From assembly GCF_030052815.1 (NCBI RefSeq), contig NC_079507.1, positions 54,137,571 through 54,201,570 on the forward strand: DNA of 64,000 nt, read 5' to 3'. The DNA is from Hevea brasiliensis (lineage: Eukaryota; Streptophyta; Magnoliopsida; Malpighiales; Euphorbiaceae). The notes below the pieces were generated by a model. That model had not been told where the DNA came from. It did no database searches and saw only the letters and a program-made list of their open reading frames with translations. Of the stretch, positions 44,572 through 55,430 are shown in pieces (position 1 is the first letter of the stretch; the number at the start of each line of letters is the position of its first letter). The position numbers and the translations under genes were made by a program.

Positions 44572-47500
44572 GTGATTCTGAGGAAGACCTTACAAAGGAA
44601 AGTAATGAAAAAGGATGAACCCTCCCTAGTGCCTTGTGGAGACGAAACACGCACCATAAACTTAGGCACAGAAGAAGTAAAGAGGGAACTTAAGGTTGTG
44701 GAGAGTGAGGAATTGGGAGATATGATCAGTTTGCTCAGAGAATTCCTAGACATATTTTCCTGGAGCTATGATGATATGGTTGGTTTGGACCCCCAGATAG
44801 TGGCGCACAAAATTCCCCTAATTCCAGGGACAATCCCGGTAAAGCAGAAGCTAAGAAGAATGAATCCCGACACACTGCTCAAAGTTCAGGATGAGGGCAA
44901 GAAACAGTACGACGCTGGGTTCATAGAAGTAGTCAAATATCCCCAATGAATAGCTAACGTTGTCCCGGTAATGAAGAAGAATGGGAAAGTTAGAGTGTGT
45001 GTTGATTACAGGGATCTTAATAAAGCAAGTCTAAAAGATGATTTCCCTCTCCCCCACATTGATGTGTTAGTAGACAATGCTGCGGGATTGGGCAGGTGCT
45101 CATGCATTGATGGGGCATCTGGGTACAATCAAATCCCAATGGATGAGGAAGACAAAGAGAAAACCGCTTTTATCACTCAATGGGGAGTATTTTGCTATCG
45201 GGTCATGCCCTTCGGACTGAAGAATGCTGGTGCCACCTATCAGCGCGCCATGGTCACATTATTCCACGATATGATGCATAAAGAAGTGGAGGTGTACGTG
45301 GATGATATGATCATCAAATCCCGGGGAGAAGAAAGCCATGTGCAGGTGCTGAGGAAAGTATTTGAGAGACTCAGGAAATATCAGTTGAAACTGAACCCTG
45401 CCAAATGCATATTCGGAGCTAGATCGGGAAAGTTGTTGGGATTCATAGTGAGCGAAAAGGGAATAGAGGTATATCCAGACAAGGTTCGAGCTATTCAAGA
45501 GATGCAATCCCCAAGAACAGAAAGGGAGGTGTGCAGTTTTTTGGGAAAGTTGAACTACATATCGAGATTTATTTCTAATCTCACTGCCAAGGCCGAGCCT
45601 ATTTTCAGACTACTCCGGAAGAACAACACCACCCAATGGGATTCAGTTTATCAAGAGGCTTTTGAGAAAATCAAGCAGTACTTGTCAAACCCACCAGTGT
45701 TGGTTCGCTTGATGGCGAAGACCTCTCGATCTGTATATGGCGATCGGCAAAACTCCATGGGGTGTGTTTTGGGGCAACATGATGATACCGGCCGAAAGGA
45801 AAGGGCTATTTATTACTTGAGCAAGAAGTTCAATGATTGTGAGTCAAGATACTCTTTCTTAGAAAAGACTTGCTGCGCATTAGCCTGGACAGCGAATCGC
45901 CTCAAGCACTACATGCTGAATCACAAGACATGGCTCATCTCCAGGATGGATCCTATCAAATATGTATTCGAAAGCCCATTCGTGCCAGGAAGGATAGCTA
46001 AATGGCAGGTCATACTCTCCCAATATGACATAGTCTATATGACCCGGAAAGCGGTGAAAGGTAGTGTAATCGCTGACCTCCTAGCAGAGAATCCTATCCA
46101 GGGTTATGAAGCTCTGGATTTTGAGTTCCCTGATGAGCACATTAATGAAGTAGACTGCGAAGAAGAGGGACCAGCCGATGTATGGGAAATGTATTTCGAC
46201 GGAGCTGTCAATTTGTCCGGTAATGGAATTGGAGCTGTGTTGATATCCCCGGATGGGAAACACTTTTCGATAGCCATTAAGTTGAGATTTGACTGCACCA
46301 ACAACGTCGCAGAATATGAAGCTTGTGTGAGGGGTCTACAGGCTGCAATCAAAATGAAAATCAGGAAGTTGGAAGTATATGGAGACTCAGCCCTGATTAT
46401 ATACCAAGTCAAGGGAGAATGGCAAACCAAGGATCCCAAGCTAATCCCATATCAGAAATACTTACTGGAGCTGATTAAGAAATTCGAAGAGATCTCTTTC
46501 ACTCACCTTAGCAGAGACAAGAATCAATTTGCTGATGCTTTAGCTACTCTAGCCGTTATGGCTCAAATCGAAGAGGGTCAGATGATTCAGACATTGAAGA
46601 TTAAAGCAAGAAATGAGCCAGCATATTGCTTCATGATTGAGGAAGAACCCGATGGTAAACCTTGGTATCATGACATCCTAGTCTACATCAGAATCAGAGA
46701 ATTCCCTCCAGGGGCCAGCAGAAACGAAAGAAGGATGATTCGGAGATTAGCATTGGGATACTTCCCCAGTGGTGAAACCCTATATAAGAGAGGGTCCAAC
46801 GGTGAACTGTTGAGATGTGTGGATGCAAAGGAGGCAAAGAAAATCCTTTTCGAGACGCATGAGGGAAACTGTGCAACCCATGCCAATGGGCACATGATGG
46901 CTAAGCAAATCATGCGACGGGGATATTTTTGGACCACAATGGAAAAAGATTGCATCGAGTATTTCCGGAAGTGCCATAAGTGTCAGATCTATGCCGATCC
47001 GATAAATGTGCCGCCTCACAAATTGTTCAACCTCGCCTCACCATGGCCTTTCGCAATGTGGGGCATCGATGTGATTGGTCCCATTAATCCCAAGGCATCC
47101 AATGGGCACAGATTCATCCTTGTGGCCATCGACTATTTCTCCAAGTGGGTCGAGGCGACATCATACGCCCATATCACGCAGAACACGTTTCTCAAATTCC
47201 TCAGAAACAATATCATCTGCCGACATGGTCTCCCCAATGAAATCGTCACTGACAACGCCAAGAATCTGAATGGTCCGAAGATTCAGAAATTGTGTGATCA
47301 ATACAAAATCTGACACCTCAATTCCTCCCCATACCGTCCCCAGATGAATGGAGCGGTGGAAGCTGCGAACAAAAATCTCAAGAGAATAATCCGAAAAATG
47401 ACGGTCACGTATAGGGATTGGCATGATATGCTTCCCGACGCTCTCCACGCATATCGAACCTCTGTAAGAACCTCAACTGGGGCAACTCCATACTCACTGG

Positions 47501-47910
47501 TTTACGGGATGGAAGCGGTATCACCTTTTGAAGTCGAAATTCCTTCCCTAAGAATTCTGAAGGAATCAGGGATTGATGAGTCGGAATGGATCCAGTCAAG
47601 GTTGGATCAGTTAAACTTGCTGGATGAGAAAAGATTAACAGCGGCATGTCATGGGCAGTTATACCAGAGGAGAATGGCTAAGGCATTTGACAAAAGCGTT
47701 CGCCCACACGAATTCCAACCCGGGGACCTAGTTCTGAAGAAAGTACTGCCGAATCAAAATGATCCCCGGGGCAAATGGTCACCAACCTACGAGGGACCCT
47801 ATGTGGTTAAGAAGGCATTTTCTGGAGGAGCCTTGATCTTGACCCACATGGACGGTGAAGAGTTTCCAAGGCCTGTGAACACTGACACCGTCAAGAGATA
47901 CTATGCCTAA
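44572..47910 (+). pseudogene. pol: RT, dual RNase H and integrase of element C (two stops, motifs intact)
   Basis: One frame covers RT through integrase with only two in-frame stops, TGA at 44947-44949 (Trp expected) and TGA at 47311-47313. RT has VCVDYRDLNK, the catalytic Asp in CIDGASGYNQI, and YVDD at 45295-45306. A gypsy-type RNase H follows, degraded at its start. A second, archaeal-type RNase H then has FDG (46195-46203), NVAEYEA and GDS (46381-46389) and ends QFADALATLA, as in the Tat lineage. Integrase has the HHCC finger (KCHKCQ) and DDE residues Asp 47068-47070, Asp 47251-47253 and Glu 47359-47361. The C-terminus ends VNTDTVKRYYA. No chromodomain. Confidence 0.9.
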
Positions 47911-47931
47911 AAAAAAAAAAAAAAAAAAAAA

Positions 47932-48007
47932 CTAGAGGTGAAAACCCGAAAGGGCATTTCTAGTCATATGGACGAAGGGGAAGTGAAAACCCGTAAGGGC
48001 GCTTTTC
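47932..48007 (+). ncRNA. Two structured hairpins after pol of element C
   Basis: 47932-47963: a 9-bp stem CTAGAGGTG/CATTTCTAG (two GU pairs), AAAA bulge on the 5' side, CCC-GAAA-GGG with a GNRA tetraloop. 47978-48007: an 8-bp stem GGGAAGTG/CGCTTTTC (GU pairs), AAAA bulge, CCC-GTAA-GGG, also GNRA. They start about 20 bp after the pol stop, right behind an A20-like run (47909-47931). The fold equals that of the five copies in element B, with different stems. Confidence 0.62.
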
Positions 48008-48159
48008 GGGAAAAAGTCAAAAACGGAAGAAGAGCATTTGAAAAGTGGGGTCATAGGTCAAGTCTTGCAACTCGTCCTCCATTAATCTTTGGCCTTCGGG
48101 ATTCTGTTAAGTACACTTCATTGGGGAAGAACTTCTTGTGTCGAGATTAGGCTTGCTTT

Positions 48160-49080
48160 GTAAGTGCAATTTAAATTTCCTGTTATCAACCTCTGGTTCC
48201 TTGATCTAAGTTGATTTTAATTTCCTGCAATTTACATTTCCTGCTATCAACCTCTGGTTCCTTGATCTAAGTTGATTTTAATTTCCTGCGATTTAAATTT
48301 CCTGTTATCAACCTCTGGTTCATTGATCTAAGTTGATTTTAATTTCCTGCGATTTAAATTTCCTGCTATCAACCTCTGGTTCCTTGATCTAAGTTGATTT
48401 TAATTTCCCACAATTTACATTTCCTGTTATCAACCTCTGGTTTCTTGATCTAAGTTGATTTTAATTTCCTGCAATTTAAGTTTCCTATTATCAACCTCTG
48501 GTTCCTTGATCTAAGTTGATTTTAATTTCCTGCGATTTAAATTTCCTGTTATCAACCTCTGGTTCCTTGATCTAAGTTGATTTTAATTTCCCGCAATTTA
48601 CATTTCCTGCTATCAACCTCTGGTTCCTTGATCTAAGTTGATTTTAATTTCCTGCAATTTACATTTCCTGTTATCAACCTCTGGTTCCTTGATCTAAGTT
48701 GATTTTAATTTCCTGCTGTTTAAATTTCCTGTTATCAACCTCTGGTTCCTTGATCTAAGTTGATTTTAATTTCCTGCAATTTAAGTTTCCTGTTATCAAC
48801 CTCTGGTTCCTTGATCTAAGTTGATTTTAATTTCCTGCAATTTAAATTTCTTGTTATCAACCTCTGGTTCCTTGATCTAAGTTGATTTTAATTTCCTGCA
48901 ATTTAAATTTCCTGTTATCAACCTCTGGTTCCTTGATCTAAGTTGATTATAATTTCCTGCAATTTAAGTTTCCTGTTATCAACCTCTGGTTCCTTGATCT
49001 AAGTTGATTTTAATTTCCTGCAATTTACATTTCCTGTTATCAACCTCTGGTTCTTTGATCCAAGTTGATTTTAGTTCAAC
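48160..49080 (+). repeat. 15 x 61-bp tandem array in element C
   Basis: TATCAACCTCTGGTTCCTTG recurs every 61 bp exactly, from 48184 to 49038 (15 copies), with small differences mainly in TTTCCTGCAATTTA. It lies between pol and the 3' LTR. Tat-lineage elements are known to carry hypervariable tandem arrays here that can seed satellite DNA. Confidence 0.95.
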
Positions 49081-49217
49081 TTCTGTTGCCAATTTTTAGG
49101 TCACCAACTTAAGTGTGCTTTAGCTCCCTAACTTCGAACACCTAATCGTCCAAAATATGAGTCTGAATCTTTACATAATTCCTACACGGGAAATTTTCCC
49201 TTTAATAGAAATTATGT

Positions 49218-49230
49218 AAAGAGGGGCAGC
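49218..49230 (+). promoter_or_regulatory. Polypurine tract of element C
   Basis: AAAGAGGGGCAGC directly precedes the 3' LTR. Confidence 0.85.
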
Positions 49231-49849
49231 TGTTGACACCATATTTTGGCTGATCCCCAGAATCAATAAACCTTGAAACCGATCCCCAGAATTAATAAAC
49301 TTTGAAACCGATCCCCAGCACTAAATTTTCCTTTGCCAGCCAACTACATTTCCGACCTTTCTTTACCATATTACGATCTCTCTTCACAGAGAATCGAATC
49401 AATGCTAAGCCCTCGTATCATCTAAGGTCTTGCCAAGTCGCTCACCGATCTCTCAAGCTAATTGTCAAATTTCCTGACCGGTCGATTATATTCCTGATCT
49501 CTCCTGTCAAACAAAATTGAATCAATACTAGATCTTTATGTCACTGGTCTTATTGCCGATCTCTCATTTTAAGTTTAGGAATAATTAAGATTCCAATCCG
49601 ATGTAATGATGATCTTGATTTTAAGTGGGTTCACCAAATTTCCAATTTTAATCAAGTCCCGATTAACGTTGATTCCCTATCGATCTCATGCTCATTATGT
49701 TTTCCGATCTCTCACACTTAGGTTAATAATCTCTTTCAGTTACTTCGATGTACTCAGACAATCAAGTATTAAGTAATTTAGAGATTTTCCGATCACAATC
49801 ATTCATTGAACAAAAGAGGCATTCCATTTCATTTCAAAAATTGTACAAG

Positions 49850-51713
49850 TCATTCAGCTGGAGGATCACCCCCAGTCTGATCTACATTTTGTCCGTCTTC
49901 TCCCTCACCCTCCTCCTCACTATCCTCACCCTCGCCTCCGGGAGCCAGGTCGGCCATCCAAGAGAAGTCCTCCTCTGGGTAACGCTCGAGCCCGCTAAGA
50001 GATCCTTGTGAGCATTCACGTAAGCACCGGCTATTCTGTCACCATCTCTTCATCTTTTGCCTTAAGCTCCTCGGTAAGATGAGCGACTGAGCGACCGTTG
50101 GCCGAGCGCTGGACTTCTCTAAGAGCATGATCCTCTCGGCCTGAACATGAGTGCTCGCCAGCTTATCCTCATAGTACTTCATCCTCCCATCAATTTGAGA
50201 TATGTAATCTTGAGCGGATGAGAGTTGGGATCGGAGGGATGCCACTTCTTGACTCTTCCTTTCGACTTCTTGACTCTTCTTCTCGACCTCCTTACCCAGG
50301 CGGTAAGCCTTTTCCCGAACTATGTCTTTGGTTCACGTGCACTCTACATTCAGACTCATGGAGCGGGTTAGGATGTCGTCAAGATTGTCCGGAGACAGTC
50401 TGTCCCGATCCTCCCGAAGGCAGATGGAAGACCCCAAGACTTTGGCAAAATCGGGGTTCTCCTGAACAGTCCGGTTGTTCTCTAGAGAAGTGATCAGCAC
50501 TTGGGCGCCACGAGAAGAGGGCCTCGCAGGAGGTCGAGAATGACCCCCTTCTGTGCTTGGAGCAACTGGAGGAGGTGGAGCCGGCTCTTCCCGTTGAGGA
50601 GGAGATCGGACAGCTTCTGTGATTGGTGGCCCCGAAGGTCGGGGCGGGCCTCCTTGCGTCTCCCCAGGTTCATGACCGGGTGTTTGAAGCAGTGCCGAAC
50701 GCTTCATCTCTTTCACCTTCCGGGAAATCACCCTTTCTTTCTTCAGCTTCCTGGAACCCTCACCACCCGCCATACCTGCACAAAAAAGAGGTCAGTGAGA
50801 TCGCTAAGGTCCAAAGATCTGAGAAATAGAAAATACCGATGCCAAGATCAGAGAGCTGAAGCCTGCGACTTTCACCCGTGATCAACTCCATCGTCCAATG
50901 ATGCAGCTCGGCAGTCACCGCATCTAAACAGGAGTACTTTTGAGTGGCAGCTTGATTCTTCAGTTCCATCACTATTAGGTTTTCCTCCTTGTTCAGGGTA
51001 ATACGCTTCGGAATCAAGGGCCCCTGGTGCCACCAGCTACGGGGAAAGTCCTCAAAGCAGGTCGGATTTTTGCTCCTCAGAATGAAGAAGCGGTTCTTCC
51101 AATTCTTAAGGGAGGAGGGCAGATCGGTAAAGAGCCCGCAATGAGGCTTCGCCTGAAAGAACCAGTGCTCGTCGTCCTTTCGGCGAGTTAGCCTGTGCAG
51201 TTCGGCGAACACCTTAGCCGTAGGTCTGATTCCCTTAGCTCGGCACAGGCCTCGGAAGGCTACCAAGATCCGCCATGAGTTAGGATGAATTTGGGCAATG
51301 CACACTCGGTGAAATTTTAGGACCTCCTTGAAGAAGTCGTCCAGAGGGAACCGAAGACCTGCCTTTAACTGTTCCTCGTATACCATAACCATGTCATTCT
51401 CTTCAAAGGAGTGATCGGCTCGGTGATCGCCGTGACACTGGATAAGTTCATATGAATCGGGCTCAATGTTGTACTTTTGGCTAAACGATTGCAGATCGGA
51501 TTCTTGCAAAATCGATGGCAGCTCGTCCATAGGAAGATTCTCCCTCCCTGAAGTAGGTGCATGCCTTGATGGTGCGATCCGCCCCCGAGCTGGAACGGAG
51601 ACCCTAGGAGGTTCTGGTTGTGCGCTCGGCCCGACCACCTCTTCTTCTTCAGACGACCACGAGAACTGAATGGAAGGTGGGCTTGCCGCTCTCTGACCTT
51701 TGGCGCCGCTCAT
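49850..51713 (-). pseudogene. Antisense two-exon gene inside element C 3' LTR
   Basis: Exon 1 (51713-50837) starts MSGAKGQRAASPP and is open for 292 codons. The N-terminus is acidic and Pro-rich. Residues about 80-230 (LKAGLRFPLDDFFKEVLKF, HPNSWRILVAFRGLCRAKG, HWFFQAKPHCGLFTDLPSS) resemble the Pfam family I recall as PF04195, 'putative gypsy type transposon'. A 61-nt GT-AG intron (50836-50776) joins in frame to exon 2 (MAGGEGSRKLKK), which is basic, then Pro-rich (RSPPQREEPAPPPPVAP). A coiled coil follows (EKKSQEVERKSQEVASL). The tail ends at TGA 49850-49852. Frameshifts near 50333 and 50000-50160 break this copy. The TATA box at 51871-51878 lies about 160 bp upstream. Confidence 0.7.
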
Positions 51714-51870
51714 TTTTAAGGAAAACAAAGAACTTAAAGTTAAAAGAAGGATTAAAACCCTTACCGGAGCTTGAACAGAGTCGGAAGAGCTTGAAAAAAC
51801 GGGAGAGTTTGGAATTGCTCGCGAGAGACAGAAAATGACATACAGGAGCAAATGGCTAACCCTTTACCCC

Positions 51871-51878
51871 TATTTATA
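51871..51878 (-). promoter_or_regulatory. Antisense TATA box in element C 3' LTR
   Basis: GAGTATAAATAGGGG on the minus strand, 158 bp before the antisense ATG at 51713. It is conserved with 35390-35397. Confidence 0.65.
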
Positions 51879-52667
51879 CTCGTCCGAGCATTTAATGCTC
51901 ACGATGTCCCAGGCAAAGCATTGGTTAACAGGATTCGTCAGCTGTTCTGACACGTCTCTCGAACACTCCAAATTCCATAAAGAGAACGGCTAATTAGAGA
52001 TCGGCATATTAAGATAAATGTTTCGAATTGCAAATCAGTTAAGGGTTGTTCAGTTAGGAACCAGATCGGATAAACACATCAGAGATCGGAAAATAATCAA
52101 TGCAATAATAATAAGATGATAATTGACTTTTATTTCCAAAAGATCGGATTACATCATTTGGGCGATCTCTAGGGATCGGAAGATGGGAGATCAGCATGAG
52201 AGATCGGAATAGGAGCGTGGGAGGGATCGGAAGGCAAAAAGAATAAGACAAATCCCAAATAACTGTCGTCAGAATCAGAGTCGAGGTAGTTAAAGCGTGG
52301 CAGACGAGATCTCCACTGCACGCCTAAGAATCGCCTAATCTTGTGCAGTGCGTGGTATGTCATGACAGTCCTATACATCCCAATCTCCACCGTTGATCTT
52401 ACTTGTAAGGACAAGCTCGGAGCCCTTGGATCAAAGAAGAAGACGACAAGACCAGCGCCTTTCACTCCCGGCCCTCGGATCGCCTCGGACAAGAAGATTT
52501 GGGACCGTCAGATTGAAAGAAGAAAAGGACAAATATTCTGAAGAGTGATCTCAGCCATTCATTTTGATTCTCTTTAATTCCTGAACATCCGATCATGTCC
52601 TTCGAAATCTTAACCCTCCATCTCCCTCAAAATAAATCCTGACCCTTCATGAGGAGCACCCGATTCC

Positions 52668-52675
52668 TATAAATA
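52668..52675 (+). promoter_or_regulatory. Sense TATA box in element C 3' LTR
   Basis: TTCCTATAAATAACTGC, counterpart of 36194-36200. Here it would fire into downstream DNA. Confidence 0.6.
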
Positions 52676-53671
52676 ACTGCATGAAAAACTGTTCAAGGGA
52701 CGGGCAAAAAAAGGAGAGGTAGTTATTATAGCGGAAGAACTCTGAAACTTCATTCAGTTTTTTACTCTGCTACTTAGAAGTGTTGATTAGAAGGACTTTT
52801 GAAACTAGTTTTCTGAAGTGTTTTCTTGAAAAGGATTCTGAATACTGGAACTCTACATTTTCAGTTTGTTCATTATCTGGTCACACTCTCACTTTCAGCC
52901 CTTTATCATCTCTGTTTTCATTCCCATTGTCCAAGCTCAACTTCATTCCACTCGGTTTTTATCTTAATCTGATTGCATTTTAGCTAAGCACCCTTTAGTT
53001 CACGATTTAACATCACCCTCGTGCTAATCACCATTGCCTTATCACTATTTGTCACCCTGTAGTTATTTCAATAGATTTGGCTCCTTACAGGTAAGAGCTC
53101 ATATTGCTGTTTTGTTAAGTATTTACGTTTACTTTTCGCACTTTCTTTGTTCTTCTTACGTATGTGATTTTCTCCAAAGTTCATTTTGTGCAAAAGAACC
53201 CCAAAGAATGTTACTCTCGAGTTATCTCTTTAGTGATCAGTCCATCATTTTATTAATCTTCATCATTTCTGAATGCAAGTTTTCTAGCTCCTAGTATCGT
53301 GTAAGTGGTTGGGTAAAACGTAGGTAACTGCAACTTAAGGGTCTTTTTTAAAAGAGAGCACGAATAACACGTCGGAAAATAGCCAAACTATTAGGCGTGA
53401 CGTGGCAATTCGGCAAGATGCCATAAAGTGGAATAAAACCAAAGTAAACGAAACAGAATAGATCGGACATTAATAGGTATTGGTAAGATGACTACATGGA
53501 AGGTCAGTAAATCAAGTCTAGTATCCCCCGTTTAGTCACAAGGTATCAAGAAGCCTTATCCCCAGCATCTTTGAATGCCAGAATCCTTAGCTTTAGGCTC
53601 TTATGACATGTAGCTGAAATGAAAATTCAGGAGATTGGAAAAGTCCCTTTCAGGCTCCTGTTAATCTAAAA

Positions 53672-54045
53672 GAGATTGGAGGAGAGTTCCTATCCGGTCT
53701 CAACTCAAAATTTTAATAAACATTAAATAGAGATCGGAGGAGAGTTCTTATCTGGTCTCAACTCAAAATTTTAATAAACGTTGAATAGAGATCGGAGGAG
53801 AGTTCTTATTCGATCTCAACTCAAAATTTTAATAAACGTTGAATAGAGATCGGAGGAGAGTTCTTATCCGGTCTCAACTCAAAATTTTAATAAACGTTAA
53901 ATAGAGATCGGAGGAGAGTTCTTATCCGGTCTCAACTTAAAATTTTTAATGATTTAAAAGAGATCGGAGGAGAGTTCTTATCCGGTCTCAACTCAGAATT
54001 TTAACAAATATTAAAGAGTTCGGAGAAGAGTTCTTATCCGATTCT
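53672..54045 (+). repeat. 58-bp tandem array in element C 3' LTR
   Basis: Units begin at about 53672, 53730, 53788, 53846, 53904 and 53960, with a last degenerate copy near 54012. It is the same unit as at 36809-37240 with one copy fewer. Confidence 0.92.
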
Positions 54046-54447
54046 TAAATTAAATTTTAATAAAATATTCCTTTCAAATAAAATTAACATACAACAGTAA
54101 CTCACTAAGGTTGTCTCATTTACTTATGTATCTGGGTGATCCAAATTTAGTGAAAAATCAAATGTTCCTTTAGTCAAAAGGATTAACATGTCCATTCAAG
54201 CCCTCCTAACTAATGCAAAATTAAATCTGCTTACCCTTATTAAGGGACGAGGTGGGGTGCCTAACACCTTCCCCACCCGTTTACGGACCCCGAACCTAGA
54301 ATCTCTGTCTTGAAGTGGTTTCATTTCAATCTATTTTCACAAATGGTTTTCTTTAGTTTCCCTCAAAACTAAGGTGGCGACTCCTCACTTTTTCCCACTT
54401 CGGTGAGGGTTCGTTCAGGCGACCGCAAAACCCCTTGCGACACCATA

Positions 54448-55430
54448 CTCTGTAGCGTAACTGACTACAAGAGAGGTACTATCTTTACCACATTACCACA
54501 ACTATACAAGGCTATCTGCTCTCTTTTTATATTGTAAACTTTCTTATAATGTCATTTCGTAGGCTACGAATATTATTCATAACCTCCAGTCTCCCTTAGG
54601 GAGTAGAACCGTACTTATGCTCCACTATCACACAAAAGAGATGCTATCTTCATTAAACTTTAGGTAATATATCCACCGTAATGCCAACACTACCAGCGAT
54701 CTCATACCGGAGACCAGATAATTATTACACTGCAACTATACTAAAAATATCTAGTCTTGTGCTACTTATGCTATAACTCTGCGCTCAAGTTAGGATACTG
54801 AGTTATTGGCTTTAGTTATCGCTCAACTACGACCTTTGATGTTCTATTTCTAGGGTCTTAAACCCTAACTAGGAGTTTTCCTAACTCCTCTGTAGAAATA
54901 AAACTCTGTCTTGACATAACTATACCAAAACAGAGACTGTTTGCAAATACCCTCATCATGATGCACCACAGAGAAGCACGCAGCTCTACACAATAATCCC
55001 ATATCGATACTGTAATTTGTAGCTTATAGCACAAACATCGAGAATATTGCATAATTACTACAGTACATCCCAAAAGACCAATTTCCCAATCTTTTATATC
55101 TCTCAGATTTACTGATAATATAACATTCTATGATTGGGCTATCCACTAAAGACTGCCAGTAGTGATACCCTCACTCCCATCTAGGACAGTTATATTACCA
55201 AAAGTCACCTTTATGTCCTCGTGCCTTGCACTATATAGGCACACTACTTAAATCCATACTAACTGAAATATAGCATTTCTTGGAGTATGTATTCCCATGG
55301 CAGACCTCAACACGTCTGCTAACTTTAGTTCACATCACCATGTACTCCACAAAAACTATGACACTAAACTGAAGCACTCTTAATTGCCCAAGGAATAACG
55401 CAAAATTTAGAAACAAGGAATTATAGAAGA
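54448..55430. other. Unclassified DNA right of element C
   Basis: No coding frame is recognised. Two adjacent small hairpins (TAGGGT/ACCCTA and AGGAGTT/AACTCCT) lie at about 54850-54890. It is continuous with 21191-21915 if C is removed, and may be interior of the antisense element that begins at 55541. Confidence 0.35.

Larger units (their letters stand above)
21916..54442 (+). mobile_element. Element C: giant Tat-lineage Ty3/gypsy retrotransposon, with element B nested in it
   Basis: A perfect 5-bp duplication CCATA flanks it (21911-21915 and 54443-54447). LTRs start TGTTGACACC and end TTGCGACA; the 5' LTR totals about 4.9 kb in two pieces and the 3' LTR is 5,212 bp. Without B the element is about 21.7 kb. 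The tRNA-Arg primer site, ORF1 upstream of gag, second (archaeal-type) RNase H and size fit the Tat lineage (Ogre/Retand-like). Unusual parts are an antisense gene inside each LTR, octamer arrays, structured hairpins after pol, and a 61-bp array. Several stops and frameshifts make this copy non-functional, though RT, RNase H and integrase catalytic motifs are kept. Confidence 0.9.
49231..54442 (+). repeat. 3' LTR of element C
   Basis: This complete 5,212-bp LTR starts TGTTGACACC and ends TTGCGACA followed by CCATA. It carries the antisense gene (49850-51713), both TATA boxes (51871-51878 minus; 52668-52675 plus), about 390 bp absent from the 5' LTR (53270-53660) and a 58-bp array. Confidence 0.93.

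Noticed and set aside
48160..49080. CRISPR-like regular spacing
   Set aside because: The whole 61-bp unit repeats without unique spacers, so it is a tandem repeat, and the DNA is eukaryotic.
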